Origin: Tolumonas sp008015085
Lineage (GTDB): Bacteria; Pseudomonadota; Gammaproteobacteria; Enterobacterales; Aeromonadaceae
NCBI GenBank assembly: GCA_029265125.1
Contig: JAJUJX010000002.1
Span: forward strand, 186,001-250,000
Direction of reading: 5' to 3'
DNA: 64,000 nt
A program made the translations under genes and the position numbers. Numbering within the stretch: the stretch's first letter is position 1; every line of letters starts with the position of its first letter. This document shows positions 41,043 through 48,732 of the stretch, piece by piece. The notes below the pieces were generated by a model. The model was not told the DNA's origin and did not search any database. It was given only the letters and a program-made list of their open reading frames with translations.

Positions 41043-42460
41043 TAAGCCACTCCTTTGCGGATTGTTGTGCTTTGCTTTGGCCGGGCCAGCCACCAATTCT
41101 GCAACGCATCACGAATAGGCTGCCATGCGTAATCTACAACTGGCGTAATACCGACTTCCTCTAACTGCTGCCACGGCGCCATACCCACACGGGCACAGAA
41201 CACCGCCTGAGTATCGGCCAGCAGATCCAGCATGCTCATCATCACCTCCTGCGGGCTGTTTTCGTCGCATTCGGTTTGCCCGTTGCAATAACGCTGAGGA
41301 ACATGACGTTCACCGACAAATGCAACACCTTCATCAGACAGAGAATAGATACGGAACCGTTTAGCATGACCAAAATGTTGATCAATCACGTCCCCCTGCT
41401 CTGACGCTACTGCAACCAGACAGGAATTATCTTCATCAGAGGCACCTTGGGTCGTTATTGCAGCCTGCAGCCGGGTACGGCGCTGCATGACGTACAAGTA
41501 CGGCTCAGTTTCTTCCTGCAATTGATCCAGATTGAACTCCTGACTGCGGTCTTCGCCCAGCATGCCGACTGCATCAGCACGGCATTGCTGACAATGGCTC
41601 ATCTGTGTCATCGAACTGCCACAAAGTTCCCGAATATGCGCCAATTCCTGCTGATCAGGTTCGCGTTGGCCGTTGAGACCAAAGAAGGTGCCATGCTCTG
41701 GTTTAGCAATGAGTGGCATGATGTTATGCAGGAACGCCCCCGAACTGCGGATCGCTTCACTGACAGAAGGAAGATGTGCATCATTGATTCCAGGGATCAA
41801 GACGGAGTTGACCTTAACCAGCACCCCATTTTCGATCAGCTTCTGTAAACCCTCCATCTGCTGATCGATCAAAGCCTGTGCGGCTTCTTTACCACGTAGT
41901 CGTTGACCATCAAAATAGACCCAGTCATAAATCTGTGCAGAGACATGAGCATCAATGGCATTCAGTGTGATCGTGACATGATCAACCCCCAGTTCAACCA
42001 GTGAATCGACTGCCTGCGGCAACGCTAATCCATTGGTAGAAATACAAAGTTTCACATCTGGCAGCGTACTGCGTAGCCCTTCCAGCGTATCAAACATGCG
42101 CGACATATTCGCCAGTGGGTCACCAGGCCCTGCAATACCGATAACAGATAGTTGCGGGATTGCCGCTGCCACCGCTTTTGCCTTACGGATAGCTTCTGCC
42201 GGTGACAACACCTCAGAAACAACGCCTGGGCGGGATTCATTAGAGCAATCATATTTGCGGTTACAGTAGTTGCACTGAACGTTACAGGCTGGCGCAACGG
42301 CAAGATGCATGCGCGCATAACGGTGATGTGCAGAGCTTGAATAACAAGGGTGTTGTGCGACTTTATCAAGCAACGAACGGGATAATCGGTCTCTCGGCGC
42401 TGCATCACTGTGGCATTGGCTGCCACAACCAGAAGAAGATGATTTAGATGACGTTTTCAT
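41042..42460 (-). CDS. nifB: FeMo-cofactor biosynthesis radical SAM protein
   Basis: Fuses two [4Fe-4S] clusters and inserts carbide from SAM, making the 8Fe precursor of FeMo-cofactor. The 472-residue product has the radical SAM Cys motif CNVQCNYCNRKYDC (C-x3-C-x2-C) near residue 60 and a C-terminal NifX-like domain (EQGDVIDQHFGHAKRFRIYSL). The N-terminal Cys-rich stretch GCGSQCH carries further cluster ligands. The start is the ATG at 42460 with AAGGA seven bases ahead; an in-frame TTG upstream overlaps that SD. First gene of nifB-fdxN-nifQ. Confidence 0.95.
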   Translation of the reverse strand: MKTSSKSSSSGCGSQCHSDAAPRDRLSRSLLDKVAQHPCYSSSAHHRYARMHLAVAPACNVQCNYCNRKYDCSNESRPGVVSEVLSPAEAIRKAKAVAAAIPQLSVIGIAGPGDPLANMSRMFDTLEGLRSTLPDVKLCISTNGLALPQAVDSLVELGVDHVTITLNAIDAHVSAQIYDWVYFDGQRLRGKEAAQALIDQQMEGLQKLIENGVLVKVNSVLIPGINDAHLPSVSEAIRSSGAFLHNIMPLIAKPEHGTFFGLNGQREPDQQELAHIRELCGSSMTQMSHCQQCRADAVGMLGEDRSQEFNLDQLQEETEPYLYVMQRRTRLQAAITTQGASDEDNSCLVAVASEQGDVIDQHFGHAKRFRIYSLSDEGVAFVGERHVPQRYCNGQTECDENSPQEVMMSMLDLLADTQAVFCARVGMAPWQQLEEVGITPVVDYAWQPIRDALQNWWLARPKQSTTIRKGVA

Positions 42461-42498
42461 TGGCGTTCCTTGCAAGTCATTTTCGGCTTTATTCAGAA

Positions 42499-42516
42499 CT
42501 GCAAAAAATACGCCCT
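42499..42516 (-). promoter_or_regulatory. sigma54 promoter of nifB
   Basis: Minus strand AGGGCGTATTTTTTGCAG: GG and GC ten bases apart, TTTTGCA at -12. ~40 bases before nifB. Confidence 0.72.
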
Positions 42517-42608
42517 TGAGGAAATGAAAATAAAATACTTGTTTTTCAGTGTATTAAGCTAAACCTCTCAATAGATTTTGTCGACATAAGCATGTATTAA
42601 CACAACAA

Positions 42609-42624
42609 TGTTATATATCAGACA
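42609..42624 (-). promoter_or_regulatory. NifA upstream activator site (nifB)
   Basis: TGTTATATATCAGACA, TGT-N10-ACA, ~95-110 bases upstream of the nifB -24 element. Confidence 0.7.
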
Positions 42625-42651
42625 TAGCCAGACTTCATTTTTAAATCAGTG

Positions 42652-42677
42652 TAAAAAAGCCCCTGTGTGCAGGGGCT
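42652..42677 (-). terminator. terminator of the PTS EIIABC gene
   Basis: Perfect 8-bp stem AGCCCCTG / CAGGGGCT (42658-42665, 42670-42677), loop TGTG, then six T on the minus strand. Confidence 0.8.
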
Positions 42678-42704
42678 GAAAAATTTCAGGAGCAAAACGA
42701 TAGA

Positions 42705-44600
42705 TCAGGCAACAGCATTCGCTTCTTTTGACTGACGGATTTTTTTCAGTGCGATGCAGGTGATAGCTGTTACTAATGAACCACAAGCCATGCAGAACAG
42801 TGCCAGCAGTGGTTTATTCATCGCACCCAGCAGCGCAACCACCGGGCCACCGTGAGCAACACTGTCAGTGATACCGAATGAGAACGCCATCACCGCCGCA
42901 GCCATAGAACCCAGAATATTTGCAGGAATTACTGACATAGGATCTTGCGCAGCAAACGGAATAGCACCTTCGGAAATACCAACCAGCCCCATCGCTCCAG
43001 CGGCTTTACCTGCTTCAATTTCTGCGGTTTCAAAGATATCCAGTTTACGGCCCATGAAGGTAGCTAAACCCATACCCAGTGGTGCAACCGGAATCGCACA
43101 TGCCATAGCGCCCATGAACTGTGTCTGGCCACTGGCAATCATGCCAACAGAGAACAGGAAGGCTACTTTGTTGAATGGTCCGCCCATATCAAAGCCTGCC
43201 ATGCCACCCAGCACAATACCCAGCAAAACCACGTTGCCTGAACTCATGTTAGTCAACACGGCGTTCAGATAGTCCATCAGGCTGGCAATCGGCGCACCAA
43301 TTGCGAAGATGAACAGACCAGAGATAAACAGCGAGCCAAGGATCGGCGCAATCATGATTGGCACCAGCGGCTGAATAAATTTGTGATAATTAATACTGGT
43401 CAGCCATTTCACAAAATAACCGACGAGCAGTCCCGCAATGATGGCACCAATAAAACCCGTTCCGGCCTTAGCGCCATAGAATGCACCAGTGTTTGCAATC
43501 CAGCCACCGATTAAACCCGGCGCCAGCGCTGGCCGGTCAGCAATTGCGTAGGCAATGTAACCCGCCAGAATGGGGATCATCAGCGTAAATGAGACCACGC
43601 CAACATCCAGCACTTTCTGCCACATGCTTCCCGGAGGAATGGCCATCCCGCCTGGTGTTGGTTCACCACCCAGTGCCAGTGACAATGCAATCAGCAAACC
43701 GCCAGTGACCACGAACGGGATCATGTGCGATACCCCATTCATCAGATAACGATACAGGCCGGAGCGTGCTTTCCCTGATTTATCAGCAGCAGAAGCCGCT
43801 TTTGCACCCGCTTTATAAGGAGCAGCCGTGAGCGCTTGTTTGATCAGCCCTTTCGCATCGTGGATTGGTGCTTTGACCCCTGTTTCAACAAGAGCTTTTC
43901 CGGCAAACCGGGTTAGATCTGTCTGTTTATCACAAGCCACAATGATCGCATCTGCTTTGGCTATTTCGTCGGCAGTCGGGCTGTTTTTCACCCCAATCGA
44001 CCCATTGGTTTCCACCTTAATGTCATAGCCAAGTTCCCTGGCGCCCTTTTCCAGCGCCTCAGCTGCCAGATAAGTATGAGCCACTCCGGCAGGACATCCT
44101 GTAACACCAATCAGGAATCCTTTTTTCACGCCATTGACTGCCGTCGTTTTTTCTTCTTTTTTCAGTAATAATGCCAGTGCTTCGTCAGATGATTTAGCCT
44201 GCATAAATTTCTGAATAAACCCATTTTCAATTAATTTTGAAGAAAGCTCCGCCAAAACTTCAATATGATGATTAGCGCCATTATCTGGTGAGGCAATCAT
44301 AAAAATTAATTTGGACGGGTTACCATCTTCGGCTCCGTAATCAATGCCATTTCGACTGACACCAATAACAACCGCTGGTTCAATAACTGCCTTACTTTTA
44401 GCATGGGGTAATGCAACACCTTGCTCAAACCCGGTATTGCCTATGGCTTCACGGGCTTTAACATCATTTAGAAATGCCTCGCTATCACTAATACGACCTT
44501 GTTTTTTTAGCATATCAATCATCTCAATAAATACACCATCCTTGGTGGTTGCTTTGAGATTTAAAGATATGAGGTCTTTATTAATTAATTTTGTAATCAT
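42705..44600 (-). CDS. fructose-family PTS EIIABC permease
   Basis: A 631-residue fused sugar phosphotransferase: EIIA (~1-150) with phospho-His in GVALPHAKS; EIIB (~160-260) with phospho-Cys in IGVTGCPAGVAHTYLAAEALE; EIIC (~285-620) with GGMAGFDMGGPFNK. It brings in and phosphorylates a hexose or mannosyl compound at the inner membrane. The A-B-C order matches MngA-like proteins. The nearby manA and extra EIIA/EIIB genes suggest mannose, fructose or a mannosyl conjugate, but the sugar cannot be fixed. It is divergent from an AraC regulator. Confidence 0.87.
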   Translation of the reverse strand: MITKLINKDLISLNLKATTKDGVFIEMIDMLKKQGRISDSEAFLNDVKAREAIGNTGFEQGVALPHAKSKAVIEPAVVIGVSRNGIDYGAEDGNPSKLIFMIASPDNGANHHIEVLAELSSKLIENGFIQKFMQAKSSDEALALLLKKEEKTTAVNGVKKGFLIGVTGCPAGVAHTYLAAEALEKGARELGYDIKVETNGSIGVKNSPTADEIAKADAIIVACDKQTDLTRFAGKALVETGVKAPIHDAKGLIKQALTAAPYKAGAKAASAADKSGKARSGLYRYLMNGVSHMIPFVVTGGLLIALSLALGGEPTPGGMAIPPGSMWQKVLDVGVVSFTLMIPILAGYIAYAIADRPALAPGLIGGWIANTGAFYGAKAGTGFIGAIIAGLLVGYFVKWLTSINYHKFIQPLVPIMIAPILGSLFISGLFIFAIGAPIASLMDYLNAVLTNMSSGNVVLLGIVLGGMAGFDMGGPFNKVAFLFSVGMIASGQTQFMGAMACAIPVAPLGMGLATFMGRKLDIFETAEIEAGKAAGAMGLVGISEGAIPFAAQDPMSVIPANILGSMAAAVMAFSFGITDSVAHGGPVVALLGAMNKPLLALFCMACGSLVTAITCIALKKIRQSKEANAVA

Positions 44601-44698
44601 AATAACCCTCTGTATATGTGTGCCTTAACCGACATATATATTGTGGTTCTTACAACCTCTTTTATATAGTGAACTAAAAATACATTTACTGGATTCAT

Positions 44699-44706
44699 GT
44701 ATCACA
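44699..44706. promoter_or_regulatory. GTATCACA motif upstream of the PTS gene
   Basis: The octamer GTATCACA lies 99 bases before the EIIABC start; the same octamer occurs twice, in inverted orientation, before manA (48235-48262). Confidence 0.4.
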
Positions 44707-44885
44707 GGATGATGTTCGTGATCTACATCTCATTATTGGGTTGCTTCTTGTTTTCGTCATATTCTTTTTTAAAATCATAAAGATAAAACAAAACCCACAC
44801 CATTAGCGCAAGATGTTACCGTATTGATATCGCCATGTTTATTGCACTATAGTAACCATTATCCACCTTGAACGTAAAATTCATC

Positions 44886-45740
44886 ATGCCGGTATTTAAA
44901 AATATGCTGGAAGTACTGACTGCCGAGATCAGTAGTTGTCAGCACGTCTGGTTTGGCAAAGATAAAAACACTCCACCTCCATTTAGCTATCAGGTTAATT
45001 TTCCAAGACTGGAATTTGTACTCAATGGTGTCTACACCAACGAAATTGAAGATGACAATGGAGAAATAAATACCGTATTTATTAATACCGGTGATGTTTT
45101 GTTTATTCCACCAAACTGCTGGAACAAACCCCATTGGGACGATGATTGCTCAGTATTGAGTCTTTTATTTGGAAAACGTCAGCTTGGTTTTAGTCTGGTA
45201 ACCAAAAAGAAAGATCACGCCGGATTTATTGATGTGCAGAAATACAGTGTACCAAACAGAACTGGCCACGCGATTGACCATATGCTGGAGGCACTCAATG
45301 CGCTGGCACGTGAGCCGCAAAAAACACCGATTGATAAGCACCTGATTGCAGCAATTTTATTTTATTGTTTGTCCATGCTAAATCAGCCCGAAATGACCAC
45401 AAAGAGCCGGAGTGAGGATATTTATCACGGCATCTGTATTTATATTCAGGAAAATTTCCAAAAAGATGTCAGCAGAGAGCACATTGCTAACCGGTTCAAT
45501 ATTTCACCAAATCATCTGTCACGTCTTTTCCGGCAACAAGGCCATATGACTCTTGCTGATTACATTACCTGGGTACGCATTGACCGCGCAAAGTTTATGC
45601 TAAAGCGTTACGATTTACGTCTTTCAGATATAGCAACTCGCTGTGGGTTCAAAGACATCAATTATTTTTTCAGAGTATTCAAAGAGCGTACAGGTCTGAC
45701 ACCATCCCAATATAAACAGGATGTTCACACCGGTGGCTGA
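44886..45740 (+). CDS. AraC-family regulator of the PTS/manA cluster
   Basis: A 284-residue AraC-type activator. The N-terminal half (~1-150) is a cupin-like sugar-sensing domain (YQVNFPRLEFVLNG, FINTGDVLFIPPNCWNKPHW). The C-terminal ~100 residues hold two helix-turn-helix units, HIANRFNISPNHLSRLFRQQG and DIATRCGFKDINYFFRVFKERTG. The start is uncertain: no clear SD is present, and an in-frame TTG lies 18 bases upstream. It is divergent from the PTS gene and convergent with the EIIA gene, whose end it overlaps by 16 bases. It probably acts at the GTATCACA motifs. Confidence 0.8.
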   Translation: MPVFKNMLEVLTAEISSCQHVWFGKDKNTPPPFSYQVNFPRLEFVLNGVYTNEIEDDNGEINTVFINTGDVLFIPPNCWNKPHWDDDCSVLSLLFGKRQLGFSLVTKKKDHAGFIDVQKYSVPNRTGHAIDHMLEALNALAREPQKTPIDKHLIAAILFYCLSMLNQPEMTTKSRSEDIYHGICIYIQENFQKDVSREHIANRFNISPNHLSRLFRQQGHMTLADYITWVRIDRAKFMLKRYDLRLSDIATRCGFKDINYFFRVFKERTGLTPSQYKQDVHTGG

Positions 45741-46519
45741 TAAAAGGCCATCACATAGCGGATAATAAATTCACACGTGAAATCATCCGTAGTTTCTGTC
45801 AGAACTTGCCGATTAAACGAATTCAATAACCAGCGAGTGAAGCGTGTCGTTGCTTGCAGAAGCGGGCGTTCCGGTTTGGCAGGCAATAATACCGTGATAA
45901 TCAGTGCAACCTGTTGTTCTGGTTTTTTCCAAGAAGCCGGTTTTCCTACACGCTGAATAATCAGGACAGGTTCGGGCACTGCCGCATGAATGATATGTGG
46001 CAGTGCAATAAAATCGCCTAGATAAGTCGATGAAATGTGTTCTCTGACCTGTAGCGCATTAAATAATTCAATGCGTTGTCCATCTTGTTGGTTCAGCGAT
46101 TCTAATGCACGGTAGAGCAATATTTCTTTCGGTAAAACAGCTGCAGGTTCTGTCCTGAAGATCAATCTGAAATTAGTTTCAGGCAATACCATACCTGCAT
46201 TGACTATTTCCGATATTATATTTTTCTTTTTCAGATGTGTAGTTGCAACAAGATTGAACTTCTGAGAAATGTATTCTGTCAGCACCATACAGGCCAGTTC
46301 AGAGTCCAGTCCTTCAATAATGAGCTGGCATAAATCACCATTCATATTTTTCATACTGAGTACATTCAACATGTATTCAAGATTGCACTGTTTTTCTTTA
46401 CTGATATTGCGCCAGATGGTCATGGATTTAAACAGCCCCGATAGCTGTTTTAATCCATTCAATTTCCAGAGAGGAAGATGCTCTTCATTAAGGACGAATG
46501 TGATAATGCCGGTGATCAT
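45725..46519 (-). CDS. PTS EIIA-like protein with unknown N-terminal domain
   Basis: A 264-residue protein whose C-terminal half resembles a fructose/mannitol-type EIIA domain: YLGDFIALPHIIHAAVPEPVLI contains the phospho-His motif and its flanks, and QQVALIITVLLP matches the next strand. The N-terminal ~120 residues do not match a family I can name. It overlaps the EIIB gene by four bases (ATGA), so the pair is translated together. With an EIIA already fused to the main permease, this second EIIA may be a regulatory or alternate phosphate donor. The product name is by domain only. Confidence 0.65.
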   Translation of the reverse strand: MITGIITFVLNEEHLPLWKLNGLKQLSGLFKSMTIWRNISKEKQCNLEYMLNVLSMKNMNGDLCQLIIEGLDSELACMVLTEYISQKFNLVATTHLKKKNIISEIVNAGMVLPETNFRLIFRTEPAAVLPKEILLYRALESLNQQDGQRIELFNALQVREHISSTYLGDFIALPHIIHAAVPEPVLIIQRVGKPASWKKPEQQVALIITVLLPAKPERPLLQATTRFTRWLLNSFNRQVLTETTDDFTCEFIIRYVMAFYQPPV

Positions 46520-46818
46520 GATTTCTGGCAGCGGTCAAACACACGCGATACATCAGTCAGTACATCCTCAATAGAAACATGCATTGTGTTGGCCTGATGA
46601 AAGCGTTCTTTTTGTTCGATCTCAATGTCAGATGCGATGATAACCAAATCACTATTAGCAATTTCAGCATAGCTCAACGGATTTTCAATTCCCATTGCGC
46701 CCTGTGTTTCAACTTTAATAGCCAAGTTGCGATTTTTCGCTTCCTTTTTCAATGCATCAGCAGCCATATAGGTATGAGCAATTCCGGTTGGACAGGCTGT
46801 CACTGCAACAATCTTCAT
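46516..46818 (-). CDS. fructose-type PTS EIIB
   Basis: A 100-residue standalone EIIB of the fructose family. The phospho-Cys is in VTACPTGIAHTYMAADALKKEA; KVETQGAMGIENPLSYAEI follows as in FrwB/FryB-type proteins. It would accept phosphate from an EIIA His and pass it to an EIIC-bound sugar. No separate EIIC is present next to it, so it may work with the EIIABC at 42.7 kb or help regulation. It is coupled by ATGA to the EIIA-like gene. Confidence 0.85.
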   Translation of the reverse strand: MKIVAVTACPTGIAHTYMAADALKKEAKNRNLAIKVETQGAMGIENPLSYAEIANSDLVIIASDIEIEQKERFHQANTMHVSIEDVLTDVSRVFDRCQKS

Positions 46819-46884
46819 TCTGTGAACTCTTAAAGCTTCTACTGATGCCTAGTTTAATAGGAAATAATGTTAAAAACAGTGCCT

Positions 46885-46909
46885 ACAGGCATATCTGTGA
46901 TATGCCTGT
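46885..46909 (-). terminator. hairpin between manA and EIIB
   Basis: Perfect 10-bp stem ACAGGCATAT / ATATGCCTGT (46885-46894, 46900-46909); a TGTTTTT run follows a few bases later on the minus strand. Probable terminator of manA. Confidence 0.55.
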
Positions 46910-46921
46910 CTATTAGTGAAA

Positions 46922-48118
46922 TTATGTGGAACTCACCCACATGACTCGACCAGAACCTGTCACTGAGATGGCGCTGGCTGACGCAGGAACAAATACTGAC
47001 TCACCTTTCTCGACTGTCACAGCATTTTGTGCACAGGCAACTTCAAATTGCCCATGTTCACAAAACAACACTGATGCAGAAGTCATATGGATATTTTCAT
47101 TCAAAGAGCTTTCATTTGTCAGAATAGAAAATGAAAAATCCTGCACAGGAATCGGATATTCAGCCTGATTGCCAGAAACCTCCGGTTGCATCAAAATGTT
47201 TTCTGGTTCAGTGACGTCGAATCGAATATTTGAAATCAATGCATCAATATCAATATATTTGGGTGTCAGCCCTGCTCTTAATACATTATCTGAGTTTGCC
47301 ATGACTTCCAGTGCAAGCCCTTGCAAATAAGCATGAGGCGTTTCTGCATAAAGGAACATCGCTTCACCAGGATTCAGCTTCACCACATTCAACAAGAGCG
47401 GAGAAAAAATACCCATATCATCTGGATACACTGCCGCTAATTGCTTAATGGTTTCAAACACAAGTGACGTCTGATTGGCTGCATAAGTCAGCAACTCCGC
47501 AATTGCAGCTTTCTTTGCCTCACCCTCAAGAATTAATAATGCTTCAAATAACACTCTGAGCGTATCGCCAGATGGTAACTGTTTAAATCCGGCAATTTCA
47601 TTTTGTAATGGTGCCAAAACTAAACCATTAAATAATTCGACAATGTCATTAAATGGTCTGAATCCGTTTAATGCATTAAATGGCGTTACTGCAAAAACCA
47701 ACTCTGGCTTATGATTAGGATCTTTAAAGTTTCTGTTTGGTGAAGAAACTGGTATGCCAGCTAAATTCTCTGCTGCATACCCCTCTTCTGCACGAATTTT
47801 ACTCGGATGAACCTGAATTGATAATGGTTTATCAGCCGCTAACACTTTAAATAGGAAAGGTATTTCACCAAATTTATTGAAGGCATCACCCAGAACCGTT
47901 TCCGGAGCCTGATTAATAAAATCGTCAATATTAATTTTGTTGTTTTCTGCATCAATCAGTTGTGAACTACCATTGGGATGACAGCCCATCCACATTTCTG
48001 CTTGTGGCTGATCATTGATATTACTGATGTTGTAAAATTCATTAATGGCGGTATGACTACCCCATGGATAATCTTTGATAGGATTTTCCATTTTATAAAT
48101 ATGGTTAACATAAAACAT
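46922..48118 (-). CDS. manA: mannose-6-phosphate isomerase, class I
   Basis: Interconverts mannose-6-phosphate and fructose-6-phosphate with a zinc site. The 398-residue product has the family N terminus (NPIKDYPWGSHTAINEF), QAEMWMGCHPNGSS, the catalytic QVHPSK and the Zn ligand region KPELVFAV. I chose ATG 48118; an in-frame TTG 12 bases earlier is possible. It follows the PTS genes on the same strand, which points to mannose-6-phosphate as a product of that uptake. The gene is AT-rich compared with the nif genes. Confidence 0.93.
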   Translation of the reverse strand: MFYVNHIYKMENPIKDYPWGSHTAINEFYNISNINDQPQAEMWMGCHPNGSSQLIDAENNKINIDDFINQAPETVLGDAFNKFGEIPFLFKVLAADKPLSIQVHPSKIRAEEGYAAENLAGIPVSSPNRNFKDPNHKPELVFAVTPFNALNGFRPFNDIVELFNGLVLAPLQNEIAGFKQLPSGDTLRVLFEALLILEGEAKKAAIAELLTYAANQTSLVFETIKQLAAVYPDDMGIFSPLLLNVVKLNPGEAMFLYAETPHAYLQGLALEVMANSDNVLRAGLTPKYIDIDALISNIRFDVTEPENILMQPEVSGNQAEYPIPVQDFSFSILTNESSLNENIHMTSASVLFCEHGQFEVACAQNAVTVEKGESVFVPASASAISVTGSGRVMWVSST

Positions 48119-48234
48119 AGATTCATCCAAAACAAACTAAATGTCTGACGTAGAGATACAACGATGGGTAATATCAATTTTATTTAGCGGCGAATTTATA
48201 AATAGTGTGAAATAAATTCATTTTCTGGAGTTTT

Positions 48235-48268
48235 GTATCACATTGGCAGTTTTGTGTGATACATCACG
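48235..48268. promoter_or_regulatory. inverted GTATCACA pair and CRP-like site before manA
   Basis: GTATCACA (48235-48242) faces TGTGATAC (48255-48262), 12 bases apart. The second arm also fits a weak CRP pattern, TGTGT-N6-TCACG (48253-48268). About 115-145 bases before manA. Confidence 0.4.
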
Positions 48269-48343
48269 TAATTAATGGATTATTAACTCTCGGAGAGCAT
48301 GAGTACTGCGATTATCGTATTCAATAATCTGTTTCCTAACCAA

Positions 48344-48381
48344 ATAAAAAAGGTATTCCGGCGGGAATAAACCGGAATACC
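48344..48381 (-). terminator. terminator of the cellobiose-type PTS operon
   Basis: Perfect 10-bp stem GGTATTCCGG / CCGGAATACC (48352-48361, 48372-48381), with a run of T on the minus strand. Confidence 0.82.
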
Positions 48382-48404
48382 AAGCACACAACTTCAGTTA
48401 GGGC

Positions 48405-48716
48405 TTAGGCTGCATTAAGTTTGTAGAGGGAAACCAATTCTGTGATCAGCTCTTTGGCCAGAATAGAGGTCATCAGGTGATCTTGCGCGTGCACCATCAC
48501 CAGCGTCATCTTGGTTTTACCTTCACCTTCATCGGCTTCAATCAACTGGGTTTGCACCGCATGCGCTTCTTTCGCAAAAGTATTTGCTTCCTGTAGCAGA
48601 GATTCTGCTTCAATGAATTGCCCTTGTTTAGCATGACGCAGTGCTTCAAAGCACAAGCTGCGCGACTGACCGGCGTTCACAATGATACCCATCACGGCTT
48701 CTTCGAGATCTAACAT
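48405..48716 (-). CDS. PTS lactose/cellobiose-type EIIA
   Basis: A 103-residue helical EIIA of the lactose/cellobiose (ChbA/CelC) family. The LEEAVMGIIVNAGQSRSLCFEALRHAKQG start and the phospho-His in VMVHAQDHLMTS are typical. The ATG at 48716 follows AAGGAAA; a longer open frame overlapping the beta-glucosidase gene is not coding. It is the last gene of the EIIB-EIIC-glucosidase-EIIA operon and may also serve the orphan EIIC at 52 kb. Confidence 0.92.
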   Translation of the reverse strand: MLDLEEAVMGIIVNAGQSRSLCFEALRHAKQGQFIEAESLLQEANTFAKEAHAVQTQLIEADEGEGKTKMTLVMVHAQDHLMTSILAKELITELVSLYKLNAA

Positions 48717-48732
48717 CTTATTTTCCTTACAC

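Noticed and set aside
41447..41848. A 133-codon open frame antisense to nifB
   Set aside because: No recognisable protein; nifB is strongly supported on the other strand.
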